Below, in pieces: positions 33,329 to 43,528 of a DNA stretch of 64,000 nt. Position numbers and translations under genes: made by a program. Positions within the stretch are counted from its first letter, which is position 1. Each line of letters starts with the position of its first letter. Origin of the DNA: Pseudobutyrivibrio xylanivorans (lineage in GTDB: Bacteria; Bacillota; Clostridia; Lachnospirales; Lachnospiraceae); contig NZ_CP043028.1 in the NCBI RefSeq assembly GCF_008935055.1, positions 2,324,501-2,388,500 of the forward strand. The letters are read 5' to 3'. The notes under the pieces are model-generated. The model was not told the origin of the DNA, did no database searches, and was given only the letters and a program-made list of their open reading frames with translations.

Positions 33329-34713
33329 TTACATACACAACCAAATTTCCTGTTAATGGATCACTAACCAAAGAAGAATTCATTAAAACTGTAATTAAAT
33401 GGAATCAAGGAAGTCAACATGACAAGATTGAAGGTGTTGAATGGGATGGTGAATCATCTGATTTAAGGTGGAGCCAAGATAAAATCTCGCTTGAGTTCCA
33501 AGAGGTTAAAACAGATGAAATAATAGCGTCTCGTTTACAAAAGGAAGACGAGCATGGTCTTTGGACTACGGATTTTATACTTAATACCGAGAAGAAATGC
33601 TTATCAGTTTCTGTAGGATTGGTGACAACAGAATTTACAACAGATTTCGAACCGACATATTACCCACCATATTTTGTTAAGCTCATTGTTTATAGTGGTT
33701 ACTCAGGAGAAGATTTAGGGCTACAAGTATCTCAGAAAGCACATAAAGTTTCTGAGTGTGAAGAATTGCTTCAAAAGGTATGTGTAAACACGGCCAGAAC
33801 CTCTCTTCCTATCGTGTATATAACAAGTCTGAAAGGTGCAGATTCTGAAATTAATGTAGATGATTTAGCTTTTAGGTTACAAGGCGTTGCTCATGTAATA
33901 TACGAAGCTGGAAGTTGTGAAAAGAATATTTTAAATTTGCCAGATGAGGGTAATCATGATAATCGAGCAATTATTTTTTATCCGAGCACACAGAAAAAAG
34001 CAGATGTCATATGCTTCGAAGAAAAGAGCAAAGACTTTGTTGAAAGCAGAATAATAAATAGCGTTTATAGTTATATGATTCAGCGTATCCGAATGAACAT
34101 GGATACTTGGGAAGGTGTGCTGGGTGAACAATTGCACCTGAAGAATCTCGATCTTTTAAAAAGTAAAGAATCAGTAGAGGAAGAAAATGATTATCTTTAC
34201 GAGGAATTTGGTGATCAGTTAAAGAAAATGGAAGACACCAATGCAAAATTAAATAATGAAATTCAAAGATTGACGGCAGAGGTTCAGGGATTAAGAATGA
34301 AATTTTCCGGTAATTCTCAAACACCAATTATCATGGCTGGAGCAGAGCAAGATTTATACGAAGGAGAAATAAGGGAAATTGTTCTTGAAATACTTGAAGA
34401 GTATAGAAAGAGCTGCCATGAAGGAAGTAGAAGACAACATATTATTGACGATATTCTCCAATGCAATGAATATAAACATTTGCCCGAAAAGAAACGAGAG
34501 GTCCTAAAAAAAGCTCTTAAAGGATATCGAAGCTTGAATGGATCATTGAAGAATGAACTGGAATCACTAGGACTTGAAATCACAAGCGATGGCAAACACT
34601 ATAAATGGTCATATTTTGGTGATAATAGATATGTTGTGACAGCAGCGAAAACATCTAGTGATGCGAGATCAGGAATGAATTTAGCTGCAATAATGGAAAA
34701 ACTAATGCTTTAA
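33325..34713 (+). CDS. Unknown coiled-coil protein of the TerY-P-like operon
   Basis: A 462-residue protein with no recognised family. Residues 1-130 are beta-rich, 140-245 alpha/beta, about 275-335 a coiled coil (EEENDYLYEEFGDQLKKME and on), and 340-440 a helical region with EKKREVLKKALKGYRSLNG. It is coupled to the HTH gene by an ATGA overlap. Position at the head of the operon suggests a sensor or scaffold, but nothing in the sequence shows it directly. Confidence 0.6.
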   Translation: MITYTTKFPVNGSLTKEEFIKTVIKWNQGSQHDKIEGVEWDGESSDLRWSQDKISLEFQEVKTDEIIASRLQKEDEHGLWTTDFILNTEKKCLSVSVGLVTTEFTTDFEPTYYPPYFVKLIVYSGYSGEDLGLQVSQKAHKVSECEELLQKVCVNTARTSLPIVYITSLKGADSEINVDDLAFRLQGVAHVIYEAGSCEKNILNLPDEGNHDNRAIIFYPSTQKKADVICFEEKSKDFVESRIINSVYSYMIQRIRMNMDTWEGVLGEQLHLKNLDLLKSKESVEEENDYLYEEFGDQLKKMEDTNAKLNNEIQRLTAEVQGLRMKFSGNSQTPIIMAGAEQDLYEGEIREIVLEILEEYRKSCHEGSRRQHIIDDILQCNEYKHLPEKKREVLKKALKGYRSLNGSLKNELESLGLEITSDGKHYKWSYFGDNRYVVTAAKTSSDARSGMNLAAIMEKLML

Positions 34714-34747
34714 CGAAAGAATGACAATATATGTCGCATAATAACAA

Positions 34748-34769
34748 TATAATAGCAAGGGATTGCTAT
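34748..34769 (+). promoter_or_regulatory. -10 hexamer with an adjacent palindrome before the vWA gene
   Basis: TATAAT at 34748-34753 overlaps the perfect inverted repeat ATAGCAA, GGGA, TTGCTAT at 34752-34769. No good -35 element is visible at the right distance. The palindrome sits where a repressor would block an internal promoter for the vWA/phosphatase/kinase genes, or it may be an RNA hairpin in the 5' leader. Confidence 0.5.
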
Positions 34770-34798
34770 ATGCATTATTACAATGGAGGAAAAAAGAA

Positions 34799-35491
34799 AT
34801 GGCATTTAATCCTAATAACTACAAGGCACCTGAAGTTAAGAAGTTACCTGTGATTTTGCTCTTAGATGTAAGCGGTAGTATGCAGGGGGCTAAAATTGAT
34901 AGTTTATATAACGCTACATGTGATATGATTGATACTTTTGTTGGAGCGCAGCTTAAGGAACAGAGTATTGATGTCGCTATTATCACTTTTGGAAATGAAA
35001 TTAAGCTTCATACTCCATACACGCCTGTCAAGGAACTTCAGGACAAAGGTCTTGAACAGTTTAAAGCAGAGGGTATGACACCAATGGGCACTGCTATTCA
35101 GATGGCTAAAGATATGATTGATGATAAGAGTGTTACGCCTTCCAGAATTTATCGTCCGGCAGTTGTATTGGTTTCTGATGGAGAACCAAACGATGAATGG
35201 AGAGGACCAATGGCAATGTTTATTAACGATGGAAGATCTGCAAAGTGTCAGCGTTTTGCTGTTGCTATTGGCGATCAGGCAGATCGTACAGTATTGGAAA
35301 CATTTACTGAAAATCCTGATAATGTATTTTTTGCTGCAAATGCATCTGATTTGGCAGATTGTTTTAAGACCGTGAGTATGTCGGTTACCTCAACAGCAAC
35401 CAAACCAGATGCTCCGAAAACTGTTACTGATGATAAGGCTCCTGCACCAACACCAGTTAAGCAGGATGATGATGACGGAGACGATTGGTAA
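34799..35491 (+). CDS. TerY-like von Willebrand A protein 1
   Basis: A 230-residue vWA protein with a complete MIDAS: D23-x-S25-x-S27 (LDVSGSM), the Thr in GMTPMGTAI and the Asp in VSDGEPND. The C-terminal 40 residues are Pro/Lys then a run of Asp. ATG 34799 with GGAGG upstream is preferred over an earlier unsupported start. TerY proteins work with a PP2C phosphatase and a kinase (TerY-P triad), both of which follow here, and the triad has reported anti-phage activity. Confidence 0.88.
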   Translation: MAFNPNNYKAPEVKKLPVILLLDVSGSMQGAKIDSLYNATCDMIDTFVGAQLKEQSIDVAIITFGNEIKLHTPYTPVKELQDKGLEQFKAEGMTPMGTAIQMAKDMIDDKSVTPSRIYRPAVVLVSDGEPNDEWRGPMAMFINDGRSAKCQRFAVAIGDQADRTVLETFTENPDNVFFAANASDLADCFKTVSMSVTSTATKPDAPKTVTDDKAPAPTPVKQDDDDGDDW

Positions 35492-35509
35492 AATGGAGGC
35501 ATAAAATAT

Positions 35510-35938
35510 ATGGCCAAAGACATTAATGTTTTAATTGACACATCCGGAAGTATGGCTGAAGATTGCAAGAATGCTGCTGTTAAATACCTGTTAAACACGA
35601 TAGCGTCATATACTGCTGTAAATGTTAAAAACTATTATTTAGTTGGCGGGAAGTGTGAAAAAGCAGACGCTATAGATGGATTGAAAATTGCTTATGCAGG
35701 TCAAATATCTGTAAATGCCGTAAATGAGTACTTTCGGGAAGTTGTAGAAGGAAAAACTCTTTTGATTAGTGATGGTTGCTTTGATGTTGATACAGAAAGA
35801 GCTATATCTAAACACAGAGATAAGGTTGTATGTGTGGCAATAGGTGAAGATGCAATGCAAAGCAATCTACAGCATTGCTCAAAAAATAACAGGGCATATT
35901 TGGCAGAGGATATTATTGCTGCGATGTCAGCATGCTGA
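35510..35938 (+). CDS. Small vWA protein 2
   Basis: A 142-residue minimal vWA domain. The DTSGSM motif is at residues 10-15 and LLISDG provides the later Asp, but the middle Thr loop is shortened and no clear MIDAS Thr is seen. It may therefore bind metal differently from its neighbour. GGAGG precedes the ATG. Two vWA proteins in a row suggest a heteromeric adaptor for the phosphatase and kinase. Confidence 0.78.
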   Translation: MAKDINVLIDTSGSMAEDCKNAAVKYLLNTIASYTAVNVKNYYLVGGKCEKADAIDGLKIAYAGQISVNAVNEYFREVVEGKTLLISDGCFDVDTERAISKHRDKVVCVAIGEDAMQSNLQHCSKNNRAYLAEDIIAAMSAC

Positions 35939-35951
35939 TGAGGTGTAAATA

Positions 35952-36641
35952 TTGATAACAGATGGAGTGTCTTGCAGAGGTAGCTATCACGAGATTAATC
36001 AAGACTGTTTTGTATGCAAACCTGTAAAAAATGGGTATATTTTGGTGATTTCTGATGGAATGGGTAGTAAGAAATTTTCACAGTTTGGCTCAAGAGCTAT
36101 TTGCGAGATTTTATTACATGAGTTTGAAATTATAAGCGTGCCTTTAGAAGAACTAGATTGGCTTGTGTATCTTAAGAATTGCCATGAAAAATGGTTGGAA
36201 AGTCTTAAGGAATATGATATCACACAATGCTATAGTACAATGCTGGTTCTTCTGGTACAGGATAAACATTTGAAAGCTGCTCGATTAGGAGATGGCTTTC
36301 TTTCAATTTTAGTTGATGATGCAGACTACATATTAATGGACCAGAAAGAGGATTATTTTGCTAATGAAACTGATTGTTTGATGGCTGAGTTTGATGAGGC
36401 ATGCCTTGAAGTATTGGAATTAAATTTTGAAAGATTATTGGGGGCAGTGGCATGTTCTGACGGAATAGAAATTGGTGTAATGAAGGAAGAAGAAATTCGC
36501 TTATTTACAAAAGATTTCATAGGCGAGTATTCTAAAATTTCTGCAAATGACGGTAAAAAGGATATAGAGGGATGGGTTTCGTCATGGCCAGGGATGGATG
36601 ATAAAACTATCGCCTACATGATTGAGGAGGTTGATGCTTAG
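35952..36641 (+). CDS. PP2C-type Ser/Thr protein phosphatase
   Basis: A 229-residue PP2C phosphatase starting at TTG 35952 after GAGGTG. Metal-binding motifs are visible: INQD near residue 17, SDGMGS near 35, and CSDGIE and a closing DKTIAY segment further on. It presumably reverses the action of the kinase encoded next; their genes overlap by one base. It is on the short side for PP2C but all core motifs are present. Confidence 0.85.
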   Translation: MITDGVSCRGSYHEINQDCFVCKPVKNGYILVISDGMGSKKFSQFGSRAICEILLHEFEIISVPLEELDWLVYLKNCHEKWLESLKEYDITQCYSTMLVLLVQDKHLKAARLGDGFLSILVDDADYILMDQKEDYFANETDCLMAEFDEACLEVLELNFERLLGAVACSDGIEIGVMKEEEIRLFTKDFIGEYSKISANDGKKDIEGWVSSWPGMDDKTIAYMIEEVDA

Positions 36642-38029
36642 TGAATCAACAGTATGAAGATATATATGGTAATGTCTTTAGTCTTGATAAAGAGTTAAGT
36701 AGTGGAGGCCAAGGAATTGTATATAAGACCAAAGAGCCGAATGTACTTTTGAAAATAGAGTGGAATCCGCAAACAAAAAGGATAAATCTTGATGTTGTTG
36801 CAAATGAAAAGTTTGATGCAATTCGTCTGTTACCAATTCCTAGCAATACAAATATTACGCTTCCTCAATCCGTGTTAAAGGATTGTGTTGGATATTCGAT
36901 GCGAATGTTGGATGATATGATTTCATTCGAGGAAGCATTTAGATATGGTGATATAGAGTATAGAAATGCTTGGCTAGAAAGCTTTGGAGACAGCAATCCT
37001 GAATTTGTAAAAGGTTTTGGAAATTATATAAGCACTGGTGGAAAAAGAAGAAGAATAGCAGCATTTTTAAAAGTTGCAGGAATTTTGTCTACTATACATG
37101 CAAGAGGTTTAGTATATTGCGATTTGTCTGATAAGAATATGTACATATCGAGCGCACAGGATAGAGATGTTGTCTGGATGATAGATGTGGATAACATTAA
37201 CTTTATAACTGTTACAAGCAAAAGAGATGGTATATTTTCGCCAGGATATGTAGCTCCGGAAATATTAAAAGGGAAAGGGAATACTTTCTATTCTGATATT
37301 TTTTCTTTTGCAATAGCATTGTTCTGGAATTTGACAGGGCAGCATCCGTATGTGGGGCCGCAATTAGAGGACAAGCTGGAGGAGGAAGATTTTCTTTCAG
37401 AGACAGAAGAAACATTTGCATGTGGATGTGATGTTGAATGGATAAGAGATGATGAAGATGATTCAAACTATTCGGAAACACCTATACCTTATGATCTTTT
37501 AGTTGGCGAAAAGTTGAATAATTGTTTCAAAAGAACCTTTTCTAGAGCTGGACGTCATAAGAGATTGACTAGACCTACAATGATTGAATGGGGAGAAGCT
37601 CTAGCTTATGAATTAGATAATTCAATTAAATGCCATAAGTGCGAAATGGAATATAATCCTACGATAAGTGATACATGTCCGTGGTGTGATGAAAAAAACA
37701 CTTATGTCTCTCTTTCTTGTAAGGGAGTTAACGGAGAAAATCCTGTGGTCACACATATGCAAGAAATTGGAACTGTAATTAAAGTGCCACTAAGACTTAT
37801 TAATGGATTTAGTGTTTCAGAATTAGATGATGTCCTTTTTGAAATTGAATCGTCAAAGAAGGAAGTGGTTATTCGTAGCTTTAATAACCATTTTGACTTT
37901 GAATGCAGTTATGATGGCATATTTCAGAGAATATTTGGTAAATGCGTGATTGACAGAGATACTCAGATAAAAGTTACGGATAAATCAACTGGTGAGAAAT
38001 ATCTTGTTGATTATGTATTGAAAGGTTGA
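36641..38029 (+). CDS. Ser/Thr protein kinase with zinc ribbon
   Basis: A 462-residue kinase from GTG 36641. The glycine loop SSGGQGIVYK spans residues 20-29 with K38 as the ATP lysine; the catalytic loop is YCDLSDKN with D161, and the metal Asp is D182 in IDVDN in place of DFG. A PEI motif follows the activation segment. The C-terminal part has a zinc ribbon (CHKC and CPWC) and a beta-rich domain of unknown role. With the vWA proteins and the PP2C it forms a TerY-P triad. Confidence 0.86.
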   Translation: MNQQYEDIYGNVFSLDKELSSGGQGIVYKTKEPNVLLKIEWNPQTKRINLDVVANEKFDAIRLLPIPSNTNITLPQSVLKDCVGYSMRMLDDMISFEEAFRYGDIEYRNAWLESFGDSNPEFVKGFGNYISTGGKRRRIAAFLKVAGILSTIHARGLVYCDLSDKNMYISSAQDRDVVWMIDVDNINFITVTSKRDGIFSPGYVAPEILKGKGNTFYSDIFSFAIALFWNLTGQHPYVGPQLEDKLEEEDFLSETEETFACGCDVEWIRDDEDDSNYSETPIPYDLLVGEKLNNCFKRTFSRAGRHKRLTRPTMIEWGEALAYELDNSIKCHKCEMEYNPTISDTCPWCDEKNTYVSLSCKGVNGENPVVTHMQEIGTVIKVPLRLINGFSVSELDDVLFEIESSKKEVVIRSFNNHFDFECSYDGIFQRIFGKCVIDRDTQIKVTDKSTGEKYLVDYVLKG

Positions 38030-38033
38030 TTAT

Positions 38034-41000
38034 ATGAAAATATCAGAAATCAAAATAGATGGACAAAGCGAATTAAAAGATGTTTCATGCCATGTTCTTG
38101 GGGCCAGGGATATAGTGTCTAAAAGTGGGCATGTTGCTTATTTGGGTGAAAATTCATTTGAGCTTGTCACAAAGGATAATGCCATACCTTTTTCAATTGA
38201 TGATTTAAGTGATTGCAAAATGGTAACAGATTTTATTAATAGGCATTATTATTGCTTGGCAGAAATCACTTCTACATCGAGTAATAAGGAATCTGGGGTT
38301 ATTTTTCTGCATTTTGTATTTTTTTGCAATTGCAAGAGGATGGGAAGGATGCCTTTGATATTGAGTGAAAATGCTTTGCAATATCTTTTTAAGTTTTGGA
38401 AAGTTGATAACAAAGTAGATAAGGTATATGCGCATCTGCAAGAGCAGTTTGAGTTGACAAATGGTTTAGAGTCTTGTTTTGCTTTTGAGAGTAGCGAGAA
38501 AAATATAAAAGCCTTTTCAAATGTCGAACAAACGGAAAATGATGCTGACGAAGAAGATGATGAGGACACATCTGGCGAGAAAAGTAGGGTGTTGGTTCTT
38601 CATGGAAAATCCATTAAGTTGTATGTAACTCTTCGCGGAAAGGCTTTTGAAGAGAAACTGTATGTGGAGCGTGTTATAAAAAATAGTAATAGAAAACCAG
38701 CGAATCTAATGCTTGGAATAGGTTCTCTGGAATTTACTGATACGGGTGCTGTTTTATCCTTAAATGCCAAGAAGTTTTATGATGAAAATAAAGGATATCT
38801 TGATCTTTGGAATGAATATTCAGAAAAAGAAGGTAATTTCATATTAGCTAACGCTAGAGCTGTAGGACTAATCACACTTAGCAAAAAGAGTTTATCTTTT
38901 GAAACCGCAGGTGGAGTATATGTGGGTGTCAGCGATTATGAGAGGTTGTGCAAATTAATTAGCGATAATTCCTATTTGGTGTTTGCTGATGAGAAGCCAG
39001 TATATTTAGAAGACCCTGATATGACCTGGAAGGAATATGATGATTACCAGGAAGAAAGGCGCAGATTAAGAATAAAGCCTGAACATGGAACAGTAGTCAA
39101 GTTATTAAGAAAAAAGAATGGAGGATTTGTATTAGATCTTTCTCAACTTTCACTTCCTGATTCTAGGTATGTATATTTGTCTATATATGGAGATGAGAAA
39201 CAGATTCAGAGAAGGAAAGATGCCAGACGTAGAATTGCCAGCGGTGAGTCGGCTAATAGATCTTTAGGATTAATTCTTGAGGGCGAGTTGCCTGATGTTT
39301 TTGAGGATACTAAAAATAGAGTGAAAGTAGATCCACTTTCATCTTTTGTGGCTGAAAAAATATTCAAAAACCCCCCAACTGAAACCCAGAAAAATGCAAT
39401 TGATATAGCATTAAACACACCAGATATTGCTATTATTCAAGGACCTCCTGGAACCGGAAAAACAACTGTAATTACCGCTATAATTGAAAGACTCAATGAG
39501 ATAAGCAATAAAAAGACAGTGAACAATGGTCAAGTTTTGATAACTAGTTTCCAACATGATGCGGTCCGCAATGTAATTGAAAGGTTGAGTGTCAATTCTT
39601 TACCTACTGTGAAGTTTGGAAAACAGGAGAAGGATGGGGAAGAAGACCGAACAAAAGAAGTTATCATAGAAAAATGGTGTACCAATTACGCTGAAGCCTT
39701 AAAAAATTCCAATCCAGATTTAATTCAGTCAAAAGACATGAGAGATTTGGCTAAAGCGTATAACTTTTATCAAGCATACCCAAGCGATTCTAAAGCGGTA
39801 GAGTTCCTTGAGTGTGCAAAACGTCTTAACAATGAACAAGCATTGAATGAAATAATAGAAAGGCTTCTTGAAGAGTATTCTCAAAATGTTTCTAATGATA
39901 AAAATGATTTCATTGATTTTGTGAGAAGACTTAGAGTAACAAAGGAAGGATTTTCAGATGATGGAGCTGACAATGCGTATGATTTGTTGCAAGAATTAGA
40001 GTCTTTAGGTTTGGACAGAAAAAAGAGAGATATTGAGTGGCTTCTTTCTGTTTTAGAAGAAGCATCAGATTGCTTTGATAATGAACCCAATGACGAACTG
40101 CTTAATGAACTTGTCAAAGTTAAGAAATTCTTGTTAGGCAAGTGTATGCCTAGAATCACATACTCTGAGAAAAAAGCTAACCATGAAATTACTGATATCT
40201 ATTTGGCTTTGCAGGAACATTTGAAAAAACGAGAAAATAAAGAAATTGAGATATTGTCAGAACTTCTAAAAGAAGTTGAAGGTAACAGTGATGAGGTAGA
40301 GCGTACATTAAATAATTATCTATACGTGTATTCTGCTACGACCCAGCAGAGTGAAGGAAGTGAAATAAAAGACGCTAAAGGAGTTGAATTGTGGGAACAT
40401 CCTGAATACGAAACTGTAATTGTTGATGAGGCAGCCAGAGTAAGTCCTATAGACCTAATGATTCCTTTAGCACAGGGCAAACGAAGAATTATTTTGGTGG
40501 GGGATCATCGACAACTACCACATATCTATAATGAAGAGGTTCTTGAAAGTATTGATGTTTCCAAATTAGAGAATTTGGAAATGGATAACATTAAGAAAAG
40601 TATGTTTGAGTACCTTCTAGGTAAAGCAAAGAAGTTAGAAGAACAAGACCATATTCCAAGAACGATAGTTTTAGATGCTCAGTATAGAATGCATCCTATG
40701 CTTGGTAACTTTATTAATGAAACATTTTATGCACCACATAACGAAAGTTTTACGTCACCCTTAGAGGAGTCTTTTTATAGGCAAGGCCTATATAAAAAGC
40801 CTGTGATGTGGGTAAATATGCCTAATGATAAAGGCCCTGAAAGAAAAGAGGGGACCAGTAGAGCTAGAGATTGTGAAGCAAGATGCATTGTTGAACTTAT
40901 AAAAAAACATATAAAGTCCTCCGAGGGAAAAGCTTTATCATATGGAGTTATATCATTCTACAGTGAACAAGTTAGACTCATAAAACGTCTTCTAAAGGCT

Positions 41001-41456
41001 GATGATGAACTGAAAGAATATCAAGATAAAGTAAAAGAAATTAGAGTGGGAAGTGTTGACGCATTTCAAGGTATGGAGTTTGATGTCATTTATTTGTCTG
41101 TCGTAAGAACAAATAAAAAAGATCCGATGTATACCGATTTAGAAACAAGAAAACAGGAACCGGTAGATTTTTCTATATTAAGTCAAGACGAGATTGAATT
41201 AGAAAAAGATAAGAAAGCTTTAAAAATATACAGAGACTACAAAGAACAGGTTGGACTACAAAACTATGGTTTTTTGATTTCAGAGAATAGATTATGTGTA
41301 TCTTTGAGTAGACAGAAAAAATTATTAATTGTAGTTGGAGACCGTAATATCTTTTGCGAAGGCAAATGGGACAAGCTTGCAGAAGTATGTGTTCCGGGGA
41401 TGTGGAAATTGCTAAGACTCTGTGAAAGAGAGGGGGTTGTTGTAGATGGCACTTGA
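38034..41456 (+). CDS. UPF1-like superfamily 1 helicase
   Basis: A 1140-residue protein. The first roughly 430 residues are unique to this family and include an acidic linker near 160-180. The helicase core has motif I GPPGTGKTT at about 470-478, DEAA (motif II) at about 798, GDHRQLP (motif III), DAQYRMHP (motif IV), VDAFQGMEFD (motif V) and LSRQKKLLIVVGD (motif VI). This is the AAA_11/AAA_12 type found in UPF1, SenX and defence helicases such as ZorD-like and Hna relatives. It overlaps the next gene by 11 bases. Nuclease motifs were not seen. Confidence 0.88.
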   Translation: MKISEIKIDGQSELKDVSCHVLGARDIVSKSGHVAYLGENSFELVTKDNAIPFSIDDLSDCKMVTDFINRHYYCLAEITSTSSNKESGVIFLHFVFFCNCKRMGRMPLILSENALQYLFKFWKVDNKVDKVYAHLQEQFELTNGLESCFAFESSEKNIKAFSNVEQTENDADEEDDEDTSGEKSRVLVLHGKSIKLYVTLRGKAFEEKLYVERVIKNSNRKPANLMLGIGSLEFTDTGAVLSLNAKKFYDENKGYLDLWNEYSEKEGNFILANARAVGLITLSKKSLSFETAGGVYVGVSDYERLCKLISDNSYLVFADEKPVYLEDPDMTWKEYDDYQEERRRLRIKPEHGTVVKLLRKKNGGFVLDLSQLSLPDSRYVYLSIYGDEKQIQRRKDARRRIASGESANRSLGLILEGELPDVFEDTKNRVKVDPLSSFVAEKIFKNPPTETQKNAIDIALNTPDIAIIQGPPGTGKTTVITAIIERLNEISNKKTVNNGQVLITSFQHDAVRNVIERLSVNSLPTVKFGKQEKDGEEDRTKEVIIEKWCTNYAEALKNSNPDLIQSKDMRDLAKAYNFYQAYPSDSKAVEFLECAKRLNNEQALNEIIERLLEEYSQNVSNDKNDFIDFVRRLRVTKEGFSDDGADNAYDLLQELESLGLDRKKRDIEWLLSVLEEASDCFDNEPNDELLNELVKVKKFLLGKCMPRITYSEKKANHEITDIYLALQEHLKKRENKEIEILSELLKEVEGNSDEVERTLNNYLYVYSATTQQSEGSEIKDAKGVELWEHPEYETVIVDEAARVSPIDLMIPLAQGKRRIILVGDHRQLPHIYNEEVLESIDVSKLENLEMDNIKKSMFEYLLGKAKKLEEQDHIPRTIVLDAQYRMHPMLGNFINETFYAPHNESFTSPLEESFYRQGLYKKPVMWVNMPNDKGPERKEGTSRARDCEARCIVELIKKHIKSSEGKALSYGVISFYSEQVRLIKRLLKADDELKEYQDKVKEIRVGSVDAFQGMEFDVIYLSVVRTNKKDPMYTDLETRKQEPVDFSILSQDEIELEKDKKALKIYRDYKEQVGLQNYGFLISENRLCVSLSRQKKLLIVVGDRNIFCEGKWDKLAEVCVPGMWKLLRLCEREGVVVDGT

Positions 41457-43527
41457 AAATGCCTTTAGTTTATTTGAGGATTCAAGATATGAAGAATTGT
41501 TTCCTAATGTTCGACTCCTTGGCAATCCGGTGGATTATTTCATTCAATGTAATACTTATGAAGTATTGGTTCCTTCACAGGCTGCAACGGAACAACGTTT
41601 GGATATGTTTGAAGATGCAGTATTAAAGCTATTAGAATATAAACCTTATACCAAGGAGGAGTTGGCAGATACACTTTGCTTACCTAAGGATATTATTAGC
41701 TTTATTAAGATTAGGTTGAAAGAACTTGGACTACTAGAAAAAGATGAATTTACTGTAAGTGAATTGGGAAAGAACTATTTAAGTGGATTAACTAGTAGCA
41801 ATAAAAGTGTTGTTTATAGGCAGGCAAAGCTTTTTGTCATTAAAGATACAGGAGAGATTTTGCCTTATGTACATTACGGAGAATTAGAATTTGCAAATAT
41901 AAAAAAGACTTCCAAAAATTTCACCACTATAGAATATGGATCTGCTGGAAGACCTTCAACTATTACTGGGGAAAACATTTGGGCTAAATCTCTACAAGGT
42001 GCATTGGGCGGAAAAATGCTGAAGTCCAATGATATTAAGGAAACTTTGTATTTATACAATAAGATATCCTCAAATTCAACTAGATTTGCCCCGATTGAGA
42101 TTTTTAGTAATTATGCTATTGAAAACACTTCGTCAGAGGATTGCTTGCTGCATGTTAAAGCTGCTATCCAAGAGGGAAGTGCAGATGAGTTGATTGTATC
42201 GGATGGATTTGTTGCCAATAATGATTTTTTAGCGAGATATCTTAAGAAAGAACATCCAGAAATTATTAGTGAAGTTAAGACTCAGGCTGTTCGGGTTAAT
42301 TCTCAAGAACCAGATGAGGAATCCAATTTTGATTTTGCAAAAGCTAATGAAGGACGTTATAGAAGTCTATATCAGCCTATGTATAGTATAAATTCTGCAT
42401 ATGAAAAGATTATGGCAGAAGAGTCTGGTTCATCCCAGGATGAATATGTTGAAGAGCAGTATGATCAAAAGCAGTTTCTGCTTAACTGTTATGCGGTAAT
42501 AGAACATACTCTTTATAATTACTTGTTGGGTAGCCCACTGGGGCAAAATCGTCTGAAGTTACTTTATCGACAGGATACGTATTTGAATCAGGAATTGATT
42601 TTAACGCTGTCTGAGCAATTAGGGCTGGAATATATTAGACAATATGATTATTTATTTGGAATCGTAAGTAGAAGTAATATCACTAAAATGTATAATTCTA
42701 AAACTCCCAATATGTATATTGTTTTGCCGCTGGTTTTGATAGAAGCTTTTGACAATAAAAGCAGCTTATTTAGAGTGATGATTGAAAAGTATCCTGGGGT
42801 TATACATACAATTAATAAGTTGCACAATAAATGTAAAGACTTGAGACATAAGACATATGCTGATGATATCAATGTAGATTACGTAGACCAGATATACTAC
42901 TTTACAACATTGCTTATAGAATGCCTTTTGCCAGATTTTATTTACAGTGGAAAGGGAGATGTTAATACCATTCCTTCAGATGTAAAGCAAAATCAGAGGC
43001 TGCTAGTTGATGTTAATTTAGCAGAAGTGTTTGGCCCTATGTACTATTATAATGTGATGGATGAATCTCTAAAAAACGAGTGGAAATTGGTAGCACCAGG
43101 GAAAACAGACTATCCGGCACCATATGAGTATGTGAATACATTGTACAGAATTTTACAAGAAACAATTTATGAGCAAGTATTCTATATGAAGAAGAAGCAA
43201 CTTCCTAAGGAACAGATAGTAGAATTGGCTAGAAATCGTTGGGGGAAAGAACTTGAACGTGGATTAACAGGTGTTCATAAAGACTATGTTAAGGACACTT
43301 TGGGAAGCAAGAGTACTACACTGGGTGCTCAAGCATTGGTGTATCTTTGCTTTTGTCCGGATGAAAAACTATTGAAACTTAGAGAATATAAATTTGATGA
43401 AGTTGTATCTCTTGTGACTAAATATCGTGAACACGGGAATAATGTAGCTTTGCAACTTGATACAAGAGATTTAGAAGAACTTAGAGATAAAGTGATTAAT
43501 GTAACCAAGGTGATAGGGGGCATATAA
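41446..43527 (+). CDS. Unknown protein with winged-helix region (693 aa)
   Basis: A 693-residue protein not recognised as a whole. Residues 55-110 (LEYKPYTKEELADTLCL, KIRLKELGLLEKD) look like a winged helix. The rest is mainly helical, with a polar linker near 285-345. Translation is coupled to the helicase gene by an 11-base overlap and the next gene starts one base after its stop, so it is a fixed part of the complex encoded by the operon. Confidence 0.6.
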   Translation: MALENAFSLFEDSRYEELFPNVRLLGNPVDYFIQCNTYEVLVPSQAATEQRLDMFEDAVLKLLEYKPYTKEELADTLCLPKDIISFIKIRLKELGLLEKDEFTVSELGKNYLSGLTSSNKSVVYRQAKLFVIKDTGEILPYVHYGELEFANIKKTSKNFTTIEYGSAGRPSTITGENIWAKSLQGALGGKMLKSNDIKETLYLYNKISSNSTRFAPIEIFSNYAIENTSSEDCLLHVKAAIQEGSADELIVSDGFVANNDFLARYLKKEHPEIISEVKTQAVRVNSQEPDEESNFDFAKANEGRYRSLYQPMYSINSAYEKIMAEESGSSQDEYVEEQYDQKQFLLNCYAVIEHTLYNYLLGSPLGQNRLKLLYRQDTYLNQELILTLSEQLGLEYIRQYDYLFGIVSRSNITKMYNSKTPNMYIVLPLVLIEAFDNKSSLFRVMIEKYPGVIHTINKLHNKCKDLRHKTYADDINVDYVDQIYYFTTLLIECLLPDFIYSGKGDVNTIPSDVKQNQRLLVDVNLAEVFGPMYYYNVMDESLKNEWKLVAPGKTDYPAPYEYVNTLYRILQETIYEQVFYMKKKQLPKEQIVELARNRWGKELERGLTGVHKDYVKDTLGSKSTTLGAQALVYLCFCPDEKLLKLREYKFDEVVSLVTKYREHGNNVALQLDTRDLEELRDKVINVTKVIGGI

Positions 43528-43528
43528 A

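Noticed and set aside
34799..36641. Classical tellurium-resistance (TerZABCDE) operon
   Set aside because: Only TerY-like vWA, PP2C and kinase genes are present; no TerD-family or TerC genes were seen.
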